Shown: in pieces, positions 36,482 through 48,850 of the stretch
How the letters are laid out: each line of letters starts with the position of its first letter
Position numbering within the stretch: position 1 is the first letter of the stretch
Assembly: GCF_900116015.1 (NCBI RefSeq)
Contig: NZ_FOYH01000001.1
Span: forward strand, 62,001 to 126,000
DNA: 64,000 nt
Direction of reading: 5' to 3'
Source: Enterobacter sp. kpr-6
GTDB taxonomy: Bacteria; Pseudomonadota; Gammaproteobacteria; Enterobacterales; Enterobacteriaceae
Position numbers and translations under genes: made by a program
The notes under the pieces: generated by a model
What the model was told of the DNA's origin: nothing
What the model saw: only the letters and a program-made list of their open reading frames with translations
Databases searched by the model: none

Positions 36482-38542
36482 TTAGTCTGGTTGTTCGAGT
36501 GATTTAATGTAATCGTAAATCGCCAGTTGCGAGCGCACCTTACGGCGGTTTCCTCGCGGTACATAGCGATTACTCAGTTCTTTGTCGATATACCGGGCTT
36601 TCACCGTATCGTTAAGCTGTAGATCAACGATAGTCAGAATTTGTTGCTTCAGGCGGGGATCCAACAGCGGAGTCGCCACTTCAATACGATAATCGATGTT
36701 ACGTGTCATCCAGTCTGCGGAAGAAAGGTAGACCTGCTTGTCACCGCCGTTCTCAAAAATATAGACCCGATCGTGTTCCAGATAGCGGTCTACGATGCTG
36801 ATCACCCGGATATTGTCGCTCAACCCTTCCAGTTGCGGGATTAAAGAACACATCCCACGCACCAGTAAATTCACCGGTACGCCAGAGCCTGAGGCGGCAT
36901 ACAGCCGGTCAACCAGCCCTTTATCGACCAGGTTATTGAGCTTCAGCGTGATCCCGGACGGCTGTTTTTTCTGTGCGTTGGCAATCTCGCGGTCGATCAT
37001 ATCATACAGCAGGCGACGCGAGTTTTGCGGCGACACCAGCAGATAGTCGAAGCTGACCGGACGATACGGGTTCTCGATAAAGTTAAACACCCGACGCACT
37101 TCATTGGTAATGCGCGCGTCAGCGGTCAGCAGCGAGTAGTCGGTATATAACCGTGCCGTTTTCTCGTTGAAGTTACCGGTGCCGATATGGGCATAACGCA
37201 CCACCTCATCGCCTTCTTTGCGTGAGATAAGGAACAGTTTGGCGTGAATTTTAAGGCCGGGCGCGGAGAAGATCACATGCACGCCGGCTTCAGTCAGTCG
37301 CCGTGCCCAGTGGATGTTAGCTTCTTCGTCAAAGCGCGCCTGAAGCTCTACTACCACGGTCACTTTTTTGGCGTTGTGCGCGGCGTGGATCATCGCGTCA
37401 ATAATACGCGAGTCTTTCGCCACGCGGTAAATATTGATTTTAATGGCCAGCACGCTCGGATCGAACGACGCCTGGCGCAGCAGTTCCAGCACGTGCTCAA
37501 AGGTATGGTACGGATAGTACAGCAGCACGTCGCGTTCACGAATGGCGTCAAAGCCGTTACGGAATTTATCGAACCAGAGATGACGCAGACGCGGCAGCGG
37601 CTTGTTCACCAGATTGGCTTTGCCGACATTCGGGAAGCCAATAAAGTCTTTAAAGTTGTGATAGCGCCCGCCGGGAACGATGGAGTCATAGCGCGAAATG
37701 GTCAGTTTCTCGCGCAGCATTTCGACCATGGCATCGGGCATATCGCGCTGATAAACAAAGCGCACCGGCTCGGCGGTCAGGCGCTGTTTCAGGCTCGATG
37801 ACATCAGCTCCATCAGGCTCGATTCCATCTCATGCACCAGATCGTACTCGGCGTCACGGGTCATTTTCATCGAGTAGGCGTTGAGCGCGTCGTAGTCGAA
37901 GAAGCCTTTAAAGATATCATCCAGGCAGTAGCGCAGAATGTTATCGAGCAGAATCATTGGCTTACGGCGGCGCGGCGCTTCCGGCGGCAGATTGACGAAT
38001 CGCGGCACTTTATCGGATGGGATTTCCAGCAGCGCATAGCGGATGGTATCGCCACGAATAATTTCAACCGCCAGGTAGGTGTAATCATCTTTCAGGAACT
38101 GCACCAGGTCGGTTTCGCGGTTAATCAGGATCGGCGTGATGTGCTGGCGCAGGTAATGTTTGAAGTAGTTCCGCAGCCAGCCCTGCTGGTTAACGGAAAG
38201 CTGGCGTTCGTTGATCAGGAAGATCTGATTACGCGCCATTTCGAGCAGCAGCTCATTATAAAGGCCGTCAAATTCCTGATCGGCTTTCAGCACGCGGGCC
38301 TGGATCTTACCGAGTAAATGACGTGAATGGGCGTTCGACCCCTGTTCTTCACTGATGATGATCCGGCGTTTGAGTTCCGCAAAGCGCACCTTGTAGAACT
38401 CATCCAGGTTATTCGAATAAATGCCTAAAAAACGCATACGTTCAATCAGCGGGTTGGCTTTATCCGCCGCTTCCTGAAGAACGCGTTCGTTAAATGCTAA
38501 CCAGCTCAGTTCTTTCTCGATGTATAGCTTTTCCTGACCCAT
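36482..38542 (-). CDS. ppk: Ppk1, polyphosphate kinase
   Basis: This membrane-associated enzyme polymerises the ATP gamma phosphate into polyphosphate. The 686-residue protein (E. coli 688) has the N-terminal helical domain ([19 protein letters not shown]), a head domain, and two C-terminal phospholipase D-like domains. The catalytic histidines lie in [10 protein letters not shown] and [24 protein letters not shown]; the second corresponds to the E. coli autophosphorylated His region. It is first in the ppk-ppx operon. The 224-bp gap upstream includes the purN terminator and the ppk promoter region. Confidence 0.97.
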   Translation of the reverse strand: MGQEKLYIEKELSWLAFNERVLQEAADKANPLIERMRFLGIYSNNLDEFYKVRFAELKRRIIISEEQGSNAHSRHLLGKIQARVLKADQEFDGLYNELLLEMARNQIFLINERQLSVNQQGWLRNYFKHYLRQHITPILINRETDLVQFLKDDYTYLAVEIIRGDTIRYALLEIPSDKVPRFVNLPPEAPRRRKPMILLDNILRYCLDDIFKGFFDYDALNAYSMKMTRDAEYDLVHEMESSLMELMSSSLKQRLTAEPVRFVYQRDMPDAMVEMLREKLTISRYDSIVPGGRYHNFKDFIGFPNVGKANLVNKPLPRLRHLWFDKFRNGFDAIRERDVLLYYPYHTFEHVLELLRQASFDPSVLAIKINIYRVAKDSRIIDAMIHAAHNAKKVTVVVELQARFDEEANIHWARRLTEAGVHVIFSAPGLKIHAKLFLISRKEGDEVVRYAHIGTGNFNEKTARLYTDYSLLTADARITNEVRRVFNFIENPYRPVSFDYLLVSPQNSRRLLYDMIDREIANAQKKQPSGITLKLNNLVDKGLVDRLYAASGSGVPVNLLVRGMCSLIPQLEGLSDNIRVISIVDRYLEHDRVYIFENGGDKQVYLSSADWMTRNIDYRIEVATPLLDPRLKQQILTIVDLQLNDTVKARYIDKELSNRYVPRGNRRKVRSQLAIYDYIKSLEQPD

Positions 38543-38724
38543 TACAACTCACACTCCGGTTCAATCACGGTACGTGGCAAATCCGTCTCAGCCTTTATTA
38601 TGGCGAGCTTTGCCACAGCTTGTCCAACTGTGCCAGAAAAGTATGACAGTTATCCGATCCATACGGCGCGCAAATGACAAAGGTGTGTGATTTTGTTGAC
38701 AATTACAGGGCGTGAAAAGAAGAA

Positions 38725-38753
38725 AGGTCACCCCGGCAGCACCGGAATGACCT
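38725..38753 (-). terminator. Terminator after purMN
   Basis: On the minus strand AGGTCATTCCGG pairs with CCGGGGTGACCT with minor mismatch around TGCTG, followed by TTCTTCTTTT. It lies 13 bp after the purN stop. Confidence 0.7.
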
Positions 38754-38766
38754 GACAGAGGTGCGA

Positions 38767-41301
<2,535 letters not shown>

Positions 41302-41318
41302 GTGAATAAATGAAAAAG

Positions 41319-41346
41319 AGCCGACTTTGATAGTCGGCTTTTTTTT
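41319..41346 (+). terminator. Intrinsic terminator/attenuator between upp and uraA
   Basis: AGCCGAC pairs with GTCGGCT around TTTGATA and is followed by eight T residues. Partial read-through would be needed if uraA has no promoter of its own. Confidence 0.75.
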
Positions 41347-41401
41347 GAATAAAAGACGCTGTTCGAAGACAAAACACAACACCAACTCAGAGGAAAACAC
41401 T

Positions 41402-42691
41402 ATGACGCGCCGTGCTATCGGGGTGAGTGAAAGACCGCCGCTTTTACAGACAATCCCGCTTAGTTTGCAGCACCTGTTCGCTATGTTTGGCGCAACCGTG
41501 CTGGTGCCAATCCTGTTTCACATTAACCCGGCCACCGTGCTGTTGTTCAATGGTATCGGGACGCTGCTCTATCTCTTTATTTGTAAAGGTAAAATCCCGG
41601 CGTATCTGGGTTCAAGTTTTGCCTTTATTTCACCGGTTCTTCTACTGTTGCCTCTGGGGTATGAGGTTGCGCTCGGCGGTTTCATCATGTGCGGTGTGCT
41701 GTTCTGCATCGTGGCCTTTATCGTTAAAAAAGCCGGTACCGGCTGGCTGGATGTGATGTTCCCGCCTGCGGCCATGGGCGCAATCGTTGCCGTTATCGGT
41801 CTTGAACTGGCGGGCGTGGCGGCGAATATGGCCGGATTGTTACCTGCTGAAGGGCAATCGGCGGATTCCAAAACGGTCATCATCTCGCTGGTCACGCTCG
41901 CCGTGACGGTGTTTGGCTCGGTGCTGTTCCGCGGCTTTATGGCGATCATTCCAATCCTGATCGGCGTGCTGGCGGGTTACGCGCTCTCCTTTGCGATGGG
42001 CGTTGTTGATACCACGCCGATTGCCCAGGCGCACTGGTTCGCGCTGCCGACCTTCTACACGCCGCGCTTTGAGTGGTTTGCGATCTTCACCATTCTGCCT
42101 GCGGCGCTGGTGGTCATTGCTGAACACGTCGGCCACCTGGTCGTCACCGCGAATATCGTGAAACGCGATCTGATCCGCGACCCTGGCCTGCACCGTTCCA
42201 TGTTCGCCAACGGTTTCTCGACCATTATCTCCGGTTTATTCGGTTCCACGCCGAACACCACCTACGGTGAAAACATCGGCGTTATGGCGATCACCCGCGT
42301 GTACAGCACCTGGGTGATTGGCGGGGCGGCAATCATCGCCATTCTGCTCTCCTGCGTCGGCAAGCTGGCGGCGGCGATCCAGATCATCCCGGTCCCGGTG
42401 ATGGGCGGCGTTTCGCTGCTGCTGTACGGAGTTATCGGCGCATCCGGTATCCGCGTGCTGATCGAATCGAAAGTGGATTACAGCAAAGCGCAGAACCTGA
42501 TCCTGACCTCGGTGATCCTGATCATCGGCGTGAGCGGCGCGAAAGTGCACATTGGCGCAGCGGAGCTGAAAGGCATGGCGCTGGCGACCATCGTGGGCAT
42601 CGGCCTTGCGCTGATCTTCAAATTAATCAGCGTACTGCGCCCGGAAGAAGTGGTGCTGGACGCTGACGAAAGCGACGTGAAAGGGCATTAA
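41402..42691 (+). CDS. uraA: UraA, uracil:proton symporter
   Basis: This inner-membrane uracil permease of the NCS2 family has 429 residues, equal to E. coli. It has 14 membrane-spanning segments in the 7+7 inverted-repeat fold. The family segments [43 protein letters not shown] and the signature [23 protein letters not shown] are visible. ATG 41402 is preceded by AGAGGA and gives the E. coli-like N-terminus [13 protein letters not shown]. It works with Upp in pyrimidine salvage. Confidence 0.97.
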   Translation: MTRRAIGVSERPPLLQTIPLSLQHLFAMFGATVLVPILFHINPATVLLFNGIGTLLYLFICKGKIPAYLGSSFAFISPVLLLLPLGYEVALGGFIMCGVLFCIVAFIVKKAGTGWLDVMFPPAAMGAIVAVIGLELAGVAANMAGLLPAEGQSADSKTVIISLVTLAVTVFGSVLFRGFMAIIPILIGVLAGYALSFAMGVVDTTPIAQAHWFALPTFYTPRFEWFAIFTILPAALVVIAEHVGHLVVTANIVKRDLIRDPGLHRSMFANGFSTIISGLFGSTPNTTYGENIGVMAITRVYSTWVIGGAAIIAILLSCVGKLAAAIQIIPVPVMGGVSLLLYGVIGASGIRVLIESKVDYSKAQNLILTSVILIIGVSGAKVHIGAAELKGMALATIVGIGLALIFKLISVLRPEEVVLDADESDVKGH

Positions 42692-42700
42692 TCACGCGAA

Positions 42701-42727
42701 TTGAACCGGGCGTGATGCCCGGTTCAA
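42701..42727. other. Perfect 11-bp hairpin between uraA and hda
   Basis: TTGAACCGGGC pairs with GCCCGGTTCAA around GTGAT. It lacks a downstream T-run on either strand. It lies 10 bp after uraA and may end or stabilise its transcript. Confidence 0.5.
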
Positions 42728-42786
42728 ACGTAGCGACATTTTATGGTAAACTCGCTGCGTTTTCTGTAAGCCCTGTTGAGGTACCT

Positions 42787-43488
42787 CTGAACACACCGGC
42801 GCAGCTTTCCCTGCCATTGTATTTACCTGACGACGAAACCTTTGCGAGTTTCTGGCCGGGTGATAACCCTTCTTTACTGGCCGCCATGCAAAATGTGCTG
42901 CGCCAGGATCACAGCGGATATATCTATTTCTGGTCACGCGAAGGCGCGGGGCGCAGTCATTTGCTGCATGCCGCCTGTGCGGAGCTTTCCGCGCGCGGGG
43001 ATGCAGTCGGTTACGTTCCGCTCGACAAACGCACCTGGTTTGTCCCGGAAGTGCTCGACGGCATGGAACACCTTTCGCTGGTGTGTATCGATAATATTGA
43101 GTGTATTGCCGGGGATGAGCTGTGGGAGATGGCGATGTTCGATCTCTACAACCGCATTCTGGAATCCGGTAAAACACGCCTGTTGATCACGGGCGACAGA
43201 CCGCCGCGCCAGCTTAATCTCGGCCTGCCGGATCTGGCATCGCGCCTGGACTGGGGGCAGATTTATAAACTTCAGCCGCTGTCTGATGAAGATAAACTTC
43301 AGGCGCTACAACTTCGTGCCAGACTGCGCGGATTTGAGTTGCCGGAAGACGTGGGGCGTTTTCTGTTAAAGCGGCTGGATCGGGAAATGCGCACGCTGTT
43401 TATGACGCTTGATCAGTTGGATCATGCGTCAATCACCGCACAGCGCAAATTGACGATCCCGTTTGTGAAAGAGATTTTGAAGCTGTAG
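42787..43488 (+). CDS. hda: Hda, DnaA regulatory inactivator
   Basis: Hda is an AAA+ protein that, with the DNA-loaded beta clamp, stimulates ATP hydrolysis by DnaA and prevents re-initiation of replication. A CTG start at 42787 gives 233 residues beginning [19 protein letters not shown], the same length and the same unusual CTG start reported for E. coli. QLSLPL (residues 6-11) is the clamp-binding motif. The AAA+ core includes the Walker A-like loop [11 protein letters not shown], Walker B-like [10 protein letters not shown] and an arginine finger region in [11 protein letters not shown]. Longer in-frame versions with ATG further upstream would run into the uraA-hda hairpin and are less likely. 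Confidence 0.92.
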   Translation: MNTPAQLSLPLYLPDDETFASFWPGDNPSLLAAMQNVLRQDHSGYIYFWSREGAGRSHLLHAACAELSARGDAVGYVPLDKRTWFVPEVLDGMEHLSLVCIDNIECIAGDELWEMAMFDLYNRILESGKTRLLITGDRPPRQLNLGLPDLASRLDWGQIYKLQPLSDEDKLQALQLRARLRGFELPEDVGRFLLKRLDREMRTLFMTLDQLDHASITAQRKLTIPFVKEILKL

Positions 43489-43496
43489 GTTTTTCC

Positions 43497-43590
43497 CCCT
43501 CACCCCGGCCCTCTCCCCAGGGGAGAGGGGACAGATCGAGCACGGACTGGCCTTTTCCCCTCTCCCTCAGGGAGAGGGCCGGGGTGAGGG
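43497..43590. repeat. GC-rich inverted repeat between convergent hda and yfgD
   Basis: CCCTCACCCCGGCCCTCTCC at the left is matched by GGGAGAGGGCCGGGGTGAGGG at the right, and each arm also contains its own CTCTCCC/GGGAGAGG hairpin. It belongs to the same family as 26911-27054 and 54531-54667. It sits between converging stops, where it may act as a bidirectional transcription or RNA-decay boundary. Confidence 0.75.
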
Positions 43591-43601
43591 AAAAGCGTAT
43601 T

Positions 43602-43961
43602 TCAGCCCACAATCTCCAGCACGCTCTCCGGCGGTCGGCCTATCCGCGCCTTGCCACCTGACACCACAATCGGACGTTCAATCAGTTTCGGGTTTTCCAC
43701 CATCGCCTTGATCAGTTCCGCTTCGCTAAGGTGGCTGTCTGCCAGATTCAGCGTTTTATACAGATCCTCTTTATCGCGCATCAGCTCGCGCGCACTGGTA
43801 AATCCCAACTGGCTCATCAGCTCACGCAGCGTGGCGGCGTCCGGCGGCGTCTCAAGATACAGCACCACTTCCGGTTCAATGCCGTTGGATTTCAACAGGC
43901 TCAGCGTGTCGCGGCTCTTGGAGCAGCGCGGGTTATGATAGATTTTGACAGCCTCTGACAT
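43602..43961 (-). CDS. yfgD: YfgD, ArsC-family arsenate reductase-like protein
   Basis: This 119-residue protein of the glutaredoxin-coupled ArsC family has active-site Cys13 in YHNPRCSKSRDTL, followed by a helical region and the conserved ENPKLIERPIVVSGGKARIGRPPE with the family arginines. No other arsenic-resistance genes are nearby, so the physiological role is uncertain. It starts 12 bp after the bepA stop and probably shares its transcript. Confidence 0.92.
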   Translation of the reverse strand: MSEAVKIYHNPRCSKSRDTLSLLKSNGIEPEVVLYLETPPDAATLRELMSQLGFTSARELMRDKEDLYKTLNLADSHLSEAELIKAMVENPKLIERPIVVSGGKARIGRPPESVLEIVG

Positions 43962-43973
43962 GAGTATTCCTTT

Positions 43974-45437
43974 TTACATCTTAGTGTAAGGTTTGAAGCG
44001 TTCCTGCATCTGGCGTAGCTGATCGATACGGGCATCGTAACGCGCCTGTTGCTGACTACCGAGCTTCGCCTGCGAGCTGGCGCTGCCAAGCAGAGAAATC
44101 GCCTGATCGAGTCGTCCCGCCAGCGCCTGACCTTCAGCGCGAGCGGCCAGTTCTTGATCGCGATGGTTCAGCGCAGCTTCGGCTTGCGCCAGCAGATCCC
44201 AGCCATTGACGTCATCTTTATTGCTAAAGGTATAGCGATTCAGCAGCGTGGCGGCTTCGTTCGGCTGACCAGCCTGCAAATAGGCATTGGCAAGGTTTAG
44301 CTGGAGCACCGGGTTGGTTTTAAGCTCACGCGCATTTTTCAGGCGGTTGATCGCCTCACCCGCTTTTTTCTGTCCCAGATCGATATCGGTCGCAAGGTCA
44401 AGATACCAGGCATTACCCGGCTCGGCGCTGAGCAGCGGCGCGAGCGCCCGGCTTGCCTCGGCGTATTTATTCGCCTCCATCGCCTGAAGCGCACGTCCAT
44501 ACTGCGCGGCATGTTGTTCGCGGACGTTACCTTTGGTCCAGGCGTCTAACAGATCGCTGGTCAGTTGATTACGCCCGGAATTGTACATCCCCAGGGTGCG
44601 GGCTTTGGCCAGGTAAAAATCTTCCGAAGACTGCACCACCACCGGACGCATCTGATTAGCGCGGTTACGGGCGTCGGAGAGGCGGCTTTCCGGCAGGGGG
44701 TGAGTGAGTAAAATCTCTGGCGGGCGGGAAGAGTAGCGCGCCTGATCGAGCAATTTTTCAAGGAATGACGGCATCGCCTGCGGATCGAATCCGGCGCGCT
44801 GCAATACCTGAATGCCAATCCGGTCAGCTTCCTGTTCGTTTTGCTGCGTAAAGCTGATCATCCCCTGACGCGTTCCGGCGAGTGTCCCGGTGAGTGCAGC
44901 CATACCTGCCTGCGGGCTGGCCATTGCCAGTAAAATGGAACCTAACGCGCCCGCCCAGGTGAGTGGGGCGCTGTTTTTCTGATCTTCCATTGCGCGGGCC
45001 AGATGGCGCTGAGTAACGTGGGAAATTTCGTGCGCCATCACTGAAGCCAGCTGGCTTTCGTTATCAGCGTAGCGGAACAGCGCCGAGTGCAGCACAACGT
45101 TCCCGCCAAAAAAGGCAAAGGCGTTAATTTCGTCGTTGTTGATCAGATAAAAATGGAACGGGGTCTTTACCGAGTTAGCGTGCGACACAAGGCGCATGCC
45201 GAGAGAGTTGACGTACTGCACCAGCAGCGGATCGTTGATCAGCGGCGCACTGCCGCGAAGCTGGCGAACATAAAAATCGCCCATCTGCATTTCCTGGCCG
45301 ATGGACAGCGTGCTTCCTGCGGAGGTGCCCATATCCGGCAGTGTGTCAGCGGAATCTGCAAACGCCGGTGCGGTCTGACCGATCGTTAGCGCAGCGATAA
45401 GTGTGGCAACCAGGGTCTTTTTCAACTGCCTGAACAT
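43974..45437 (-). CDS. bepA: BepA (YfgC), periplasmic metalloprotease and chaperone
   Basis: BepA assists LptD assembly and degrades stalled outer-membrane proteins at the BAM complex. The 487-residue protein equals E. coli. A cleavable signal peptide ends near PAFA (residue 27). The M48 metalloprotease domain has HEISH (zinc ligands His136 and His140) and the downstream [10 protein letters not shown] with the third ligand Glu; the C-terminal half is built of TPR repeats. ATG 45437 (MFRQLKK) matches E. coli better than an earlier in-frame start. A sigma-E-like promoter lies 31 bp upstream. Confidence 0.96.
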   Translation of the reverse strand: MFRQLKKTLVATLIAALTIGQTAPAFADSADTLPDMGTSAGSTLSIGQEMQMGDFYVRQLRGSAPLINDPLLVQYVNSLGMRLVSHANSVKTPFHFYLINNDEINAFAFFGGNVVLHSALFRYADNESQLASVMAHEISHVTQRHLARAMEDQKNSAPLTWAGALGSILLAMASPQAGMAALTGTLAGTRQGMISFTQQNEQEADRIGIQVLQRAGFDPQAMPSFLEKLLDQARYSSRPPEILLTHPLPESRLSDARNRANQMRPVVVQSSEDFYLAKARTLGMYNSGRNQLTSDLLDAWTKGNVREQHAAQYGRALQAMEANKYAEASRALAPLLSAEPGNAWYLDLATDIDLGQKKAGEAINRLKNARELKTNPVLQLNLANAYLQAGQPNEAATLLNRYTFSNKDDVNGWDLLAQAEAALNHRDQELAARAEGQALAGRLDQAISLLGSASSQAKLGSQQQARYDARIDQLRQMQERFKPYTKM

Positions 45438-45467
45438 AACCTCAATCCTGTGTCTGGGTTGTGACAA

Positions 45468-45495
45468 TTTGACCGGTTACGCCGCGTATTGTTCC
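45468..45495 (-). promoter_or_regulatory. Sigma-E-type promoter of bepA
   Basis: On the minus strand GGAACAA (45495-45489) and GTCAAA (45473-45468) are separated by 15 bp, close to the sigma-E consensus GGAACTT-N15/16-TCAAA. E. coli bepA belongs to the envelope-stress regulon, which agrees with this. Confidence 0.65.
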
Positions 45496-45635
45496 ACGCG
45501 ATAACCATGACGATTATCTTAAGCAATCAGTGCCGCAGTTTCTCGTTACGGCAACAAAAAGCGAAGTCTTTTTTGTGACATTTCGATACACTTGCCCCAG
45601 TCATTTTTGCTTAAGGCTTTCCTGAGAAGGATAAT

Positions 45636-46697
45636 ATGCTCGAAATGTTGATGCAGTGGTATCGCCGTCGCTTTAGCGATCCGGAGGCGATTGCGCTGCT
45701 GGTTATCCTGGTTGCCAGCTTCTTTATTCTTTTCTTTTTCAGCGGTTTATTAGCGCCCCTTCTGGTGGCAATTGTTCTCGCCTATCTTCTTGAATGGCCT
45801 ACCGTGCGCCTGGAGCGCATTGGCTGCTCGCGTCGCTGGGCCTCCAGCATTGTGCTGATCCTGTTCGTCGGCATCCTTCTGTTAATGGCGTTTGTGGTGA
45901 TGCCGGTGGCCTGGCAGCAGGGGATCAACCTGATCCGCGACATGCCGGGCATGCTTAATAAACTGTCTGATTTTGCCGCCACGCTGCCACGGCGCTATCC
46001 CGCGCTCATGGATGCCGGGATTATTGACGCGATGGCAGAAAACATGCGCACCCGCATGCTGACGCTGGGTGATTCGGTGGTGAAGTATTCGCTCGCCTCG
46101 CTGGTCGGTTTGCTGACGCTCGCTGTTTATCTGGTGCTGGTGCCGCTGATGGTCTTCTTCCTCGTCAAAGACAAAGATCAAATGCTGAACGCGGTGCGCC
46201 GGGTATTACCGCGTAATCGCGGGCTGGCAGGCCAGGTCTGGAAAGAGATGAATCAGCAGATCACCAACTATATTCGCGGCAAAGTGCTGGAGATGATCGT
46301 CGTCGGCATCGCCACCTGGATTGGCTTTATCCTTTTCGGGCTGAATTATTCATTGCTGCTGGCGGTGCTGGTGGGCTTCTCGGTGTTGATCCCGTATATC
46401 GGTGCCTTTGTGGTAACCATTCCGGTGATTGGCGTGGCGTTGTTCCAGTTTGGACTCGGCACCGAGTTCTGGAGCTGCTTTGCCGTGTATCTCATTATTC
46501 AGGGGCTGGACGGTAATCTGCTGGTGCCGGTGCTGTTCTCTGAAGCAGTGAACCTGCATCCGCTGGTGATTATTTTGTCGGTGGTGATTTTCGGTGGGCT
46601 GTGGGGATTCTGGGGCGTGTTCTTTGCGATCCCGCTGGCGACGCTCATCAAAGCCGTGGTGCACGCCTGGCCAGACGTTCCTGTCATTGAAGAGTAG
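45636..46697 (+). CDS. perM: PerM (YfgO), AI-2E family membrane permease
   Basis: This 353-residue polytopic inner-membrane protein of the AI-2E transporter superfamily equals E. coli PerM in length. An N-terminal pair of membrane segments is followed by an amphipathic middle part and a C-terminal bundle with the family pattern GFSVLIPYIGAFVVTIPVIGVALFQFG and the late motif HPLVIILSVVIFGGLWGFWGVFFAIPLATLIKAV. Substrate is unknown. It is divergent from bepA (198 bp between starts) and convergent with bcp. Confidence 0.93.
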   Translation: MLEMLMQWYRRRFSDPEAIALLVILVASFFILFFFSGLLAPLLVAIVLAYLLEWPTVRLERIGCSRRWASSIVLILFVGILLLMAFVVMPVAWQQGINLIRDMPGMLNKLSDFAATLPRRYPALMDAGIIDAMAENMRTRMLTLGDSVVKYSLASLVGLLTLAVYLVLVPLMVFFLVKDKDQMLNAVRRVLPRNRGLAGQVWKEMNQQITNYIRGKVLEMIVVGIATWIGFILFGLNYSLLLAVLVGFSVLIPYIGAFVVTIPVIGVALFQFGLGTEFWSCFAVYLIIQGLDGNLLVPVLFSEAVNLHPLVIILSVVIFGGLWGFWGVFFAIPLATLIKAVVHAWPDVPVIEE

Positions 46698-46710
46698 TTT
46701 TGCCGGATAG

Positions 46711-46759
46711 CGGCTTCACTTGCCGGGCCTGGACAAACCCAGCCTGGCAAGTGAAGCCG
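46711..46759. repeat. REP-like palindrome between perM and bcp
   Basis: CGGCTTCACTTGCC ... GGCAAGTGAAGCCG form a long near-perfect inverted repeat around GGGCCTGGACAAACCCAGCCT. It fits the extragenic palindromes that commonly sit between convergent enterobacterial genes, and it may shield both messages from 3' decay. Confidence 0.65.
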
Positions 46760-46767
46760 GGCTGGAA

Positions 46768-47238
46768 TCAGGCGTTGGCTTTAAGCCAGTTCAGCACCAC
46801 ATCATGATGATTGCTGGTTTTGAAATCGTCGAACACATGTTCAACGACGCCGTTGGCATCGATCAGGAAGCTAATGCGGTGAATGCCATCGTAAGTTTTA
46901 CCCATAAACGACTTCTCACCCCATACGCCAAACTGCTGGCAGACCTGATGGTCTTCATCAGACAGCAGCGTAAAGTTCAGCAGCTCTTTCTCCGCAAAGC
47001 GGGATAATTTTTCCGGCTTGTCGGTGCTGATACCCAGTACTTCCACGCCGGTATTTTTCAAATCATCCATGTTATCGCGTAAACCGCAGGCCTGAACGGT
47101 ACAGCCTGGCGTCATCGCTTTCGGATAGAAATAAACCAGTACACGCTGACCCTGGAAGTCGGCCAAATTTACTTGTTCTCCGTCTTGATCCGGCAAGCTA
47201 AATTTCGGTGCAATATCACCGGCTTTCAGTGGATTCAT
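46768..47238 (-). CDS. bcp: Bcp, thioredoxin-dependent peroxiredoxin
   Basis: Bcp reduces hydrogen peroxide and organic hydroperoxides with electrons from thioredoxin. The 156-residue protein has the PrxQ/BCP signature YPKAMTPGCTVQACGLRD with peroxidatic Cys46 and resolving Cys51 five residues apart. Length equals E. coli. Its ATG overlaps the gcvR stop by one base (TAATG), so it is translationally coupled to gcvR, a conserved arrangement. Confidence 0.97.
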   Translation of the reverse strand: MNPLKAGDIAPKFSLPDQDGEQVNLADFQGQRVLVYFYPKAMTPGCTVQACGLRDNMDDLKNTGVEVLGISTDKPEKLSRFAEKELLNFTLLSDEDHQVCQQFGVWGEKSFMGKTYDGIHRISFLIDANGVVEHVFDDFKTSNHHDVVLNWLKANA

Positions 47239-47810
47239 TACTTCACCCCAGTATGTTCATCATTCTGTGAATAGTTGACGACGTTAATACTGCCTTGCGC
47301 ATTCAATTCTGTACATAGTGCTTTGAACGCTTGCTCAATTATTGATGCATCCTGCGACGCAGGACTGTGTGCGGTAATCTGAATAAAAAGCTGGGCAGTT
47401 GCATCGCCACGCGCGGGCTGTGTGCGGGAAACAAGCTCAGCAATATTCATATTGTGAGCATCAAACAGCGCGGTAAAACGTTCGATCAGATGCGGGGAAT
47501 CAGGTACATCGACCTGCACCCATACCGTCGCGGGCATAGCCACGCCGGGTTTTGCCGTGGTGCGTTTCATCACGATCAGCAAATCCAGTTCTGCGCCTTT
47601 TAGTGGCAACGTTGACTCGATAAGCGTAATGGCATTCCACGAACCTGAAAGCAACATGATAAAAGTAAACTCTTCCCCCAACATGGCGAGTCGGCTGTCT
47701 TCAATGTTACAGCCGCAGCTACTGACGTGACGAGTGATCGTATTCACAATACCAGGCCTGTCGACACCAAGCGCTGTGATAACCAAATAATGTTGTGATG
47801 AGGGCGTCAA
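47238..47810 (-). CDS. gcvR: GcvR, regulator of the glycine cleavage system
   Basis: GcvR binds GcvA and, in the absence of glycine, prevents it from activating gcvTHP. The 190-residue product contains two ACT domains (about 6-85 and 92-175; SSQHYLVITALGVDRPGIVNTITRHV and VWVQVDVPDSPHLIERFTALF). The start was set at TTG 47810, with AGG shortly upstream, because it gives the E. coli length and N-terminus; the frame stays open further upstream but without similarity. It is divergent from dapA. Confidence 0.93.
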   Translation of the reverse strand: MTPSSQHYLVITALGVDRPGIVNTITRHVSSCGCNIEDSRLAMLGEEFTFIMLLSGSWNAITLIESTLPLKGAELDLLIVMKRTTAKPGVAMPATVWVQVDVPDSPHLIERFTALFDAHNMNIAELVSRTQPARGDATAQLFIQITAHSPASQDASIIEQAFKALCTELNAQGSINVVNYSQNDEHTGVK

Positions 47811-47955
47811 ACCTGTTCTTCCTTTGCAAGCCGGAGTAATCCTAAGGAAAGCATAAAAAAAACCAGCATACAACCGCCTGAACGTCTCTCGTCGCTTGCT
47901 TTTATTACAGCACCAAACGTACCATTGAGAATCTTGTTTGCACAGAGGATGGCCC

Positions 47956-48834
47956 ATGTTCACGGGAAGTATTGTCGCGCTTGTTACACCGATGGATGAA
48001 AAAGGTAATGTCTGCCGGTCGAGCCTGAAGAAACTGATTGATTATCACGTCGCGAATGGAACTTCCGCGATTGTTTCGGTAGGGACTACCGGTGAGTCTG
48101 CCACCCTGAGCCACGATGAACATGGCGATGTGGTGATGATGACGCTGGAACTGGCCGACGGTCGTATCCCTGTCATCGCGGGTACCGGTGCCAATGCTAC
48201 CGCAGAGGCGATAAGCCTGACTCAGCGCTTTAACGACAGCGGCATCGCGGGTTGCCTGACGGTAACCCCATATTACAACCGTCCAACACAGGAAGGGTTG
48301 TTCCAGCACTTCAAAGCCATCGCAGAACATACTGACCTGCCGCAAATCCTGTATAATGTGCCTTCGCGTACCGGTTGCGATATGCTGCCGGAAACCGTAG
48401 GTCGACTCTCGAAAGTAAAAAATATTGTTGCGATTAAAGAGGCAACCGGGAACTTAAGCCGTGTTCATCAGATCAAAGAGCTGGTTTCAGACGACTTTAT
48501 TCTGCTGAGCGGCGATGACGCGACCGCGCTGGACTTTATGCAGCTCGGTGGTCACGGCGTGATTTCAGTCACCACCAACGTGGCGGCGCGCGACATGGCT
48601 GAGATGTGCAAACTGGCAGCCAGCGGTCATTACAGCGAAGCTCGCGTGATTAATCAGCGTCTGATGCCGTTACATAACAAACTATTTGTCGAACCCAACC
48701 CTATCCCGGTCAAATGGGCATGTAAGGCGTTGGGGCTTGTGGCGACCGACACGCTGCGCTTGCCGATGACGCCGATTACCGATCAGGGTCGTGACGCTGT
48801 TTCTGCTGCGCTTAAGCATGCCGGTTTGCTGTAA
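47956..48834 (+). CDS. dapA: DapA, 4-hydroxy-tetrahydrodipicolinate synthase
   Basis: DapA condenses pyruvate with aspartate semialdehyde, the first committed step to diaminopimelate and lysine. The 292-residue protein equals E. coli. It is a TIM barrel with [29 protein letters not shown] (catalytic Tyr133) and [12 protein letters not shown] (Schiff-base Lys161). ATG 47956 follows GAGGATGGCCC and matches the family start [13 protein letters not shown]. It is followed 16 bp later by bamC; the dapA-bamC pair is conserved. dapE, which acts later in the same pathway, lies 6 kb downstream. Confidence 0.98.
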   Translation: MFTGSIVALVTPMDEKGNVCRSSLKKLIDYHVANGTSAIVSVGTTGESATLSHDEHGDVVMMTLELADGRIPVIAGTGANATAEAISLTQRFNDSGIAGCLTVTPYYNRPTQEGLFQHFKAIAEHTDLPQILYNVPSRTGCDMLPETVGRLSKVKNIVAIKEATGNLSRVHQIKELVSDDFILLSGDDATALDFMQLGGHGVISVTTNVAARDMAEMCKLAASGHYSEARVINQRLMPLHNKLFVEPNPIPVKWACKALGLVATDTLRLPMTPITDQGRDAVSAALKHAGLL

Positions 48835-48850
48835 AGTTTAGGGAGATTTG

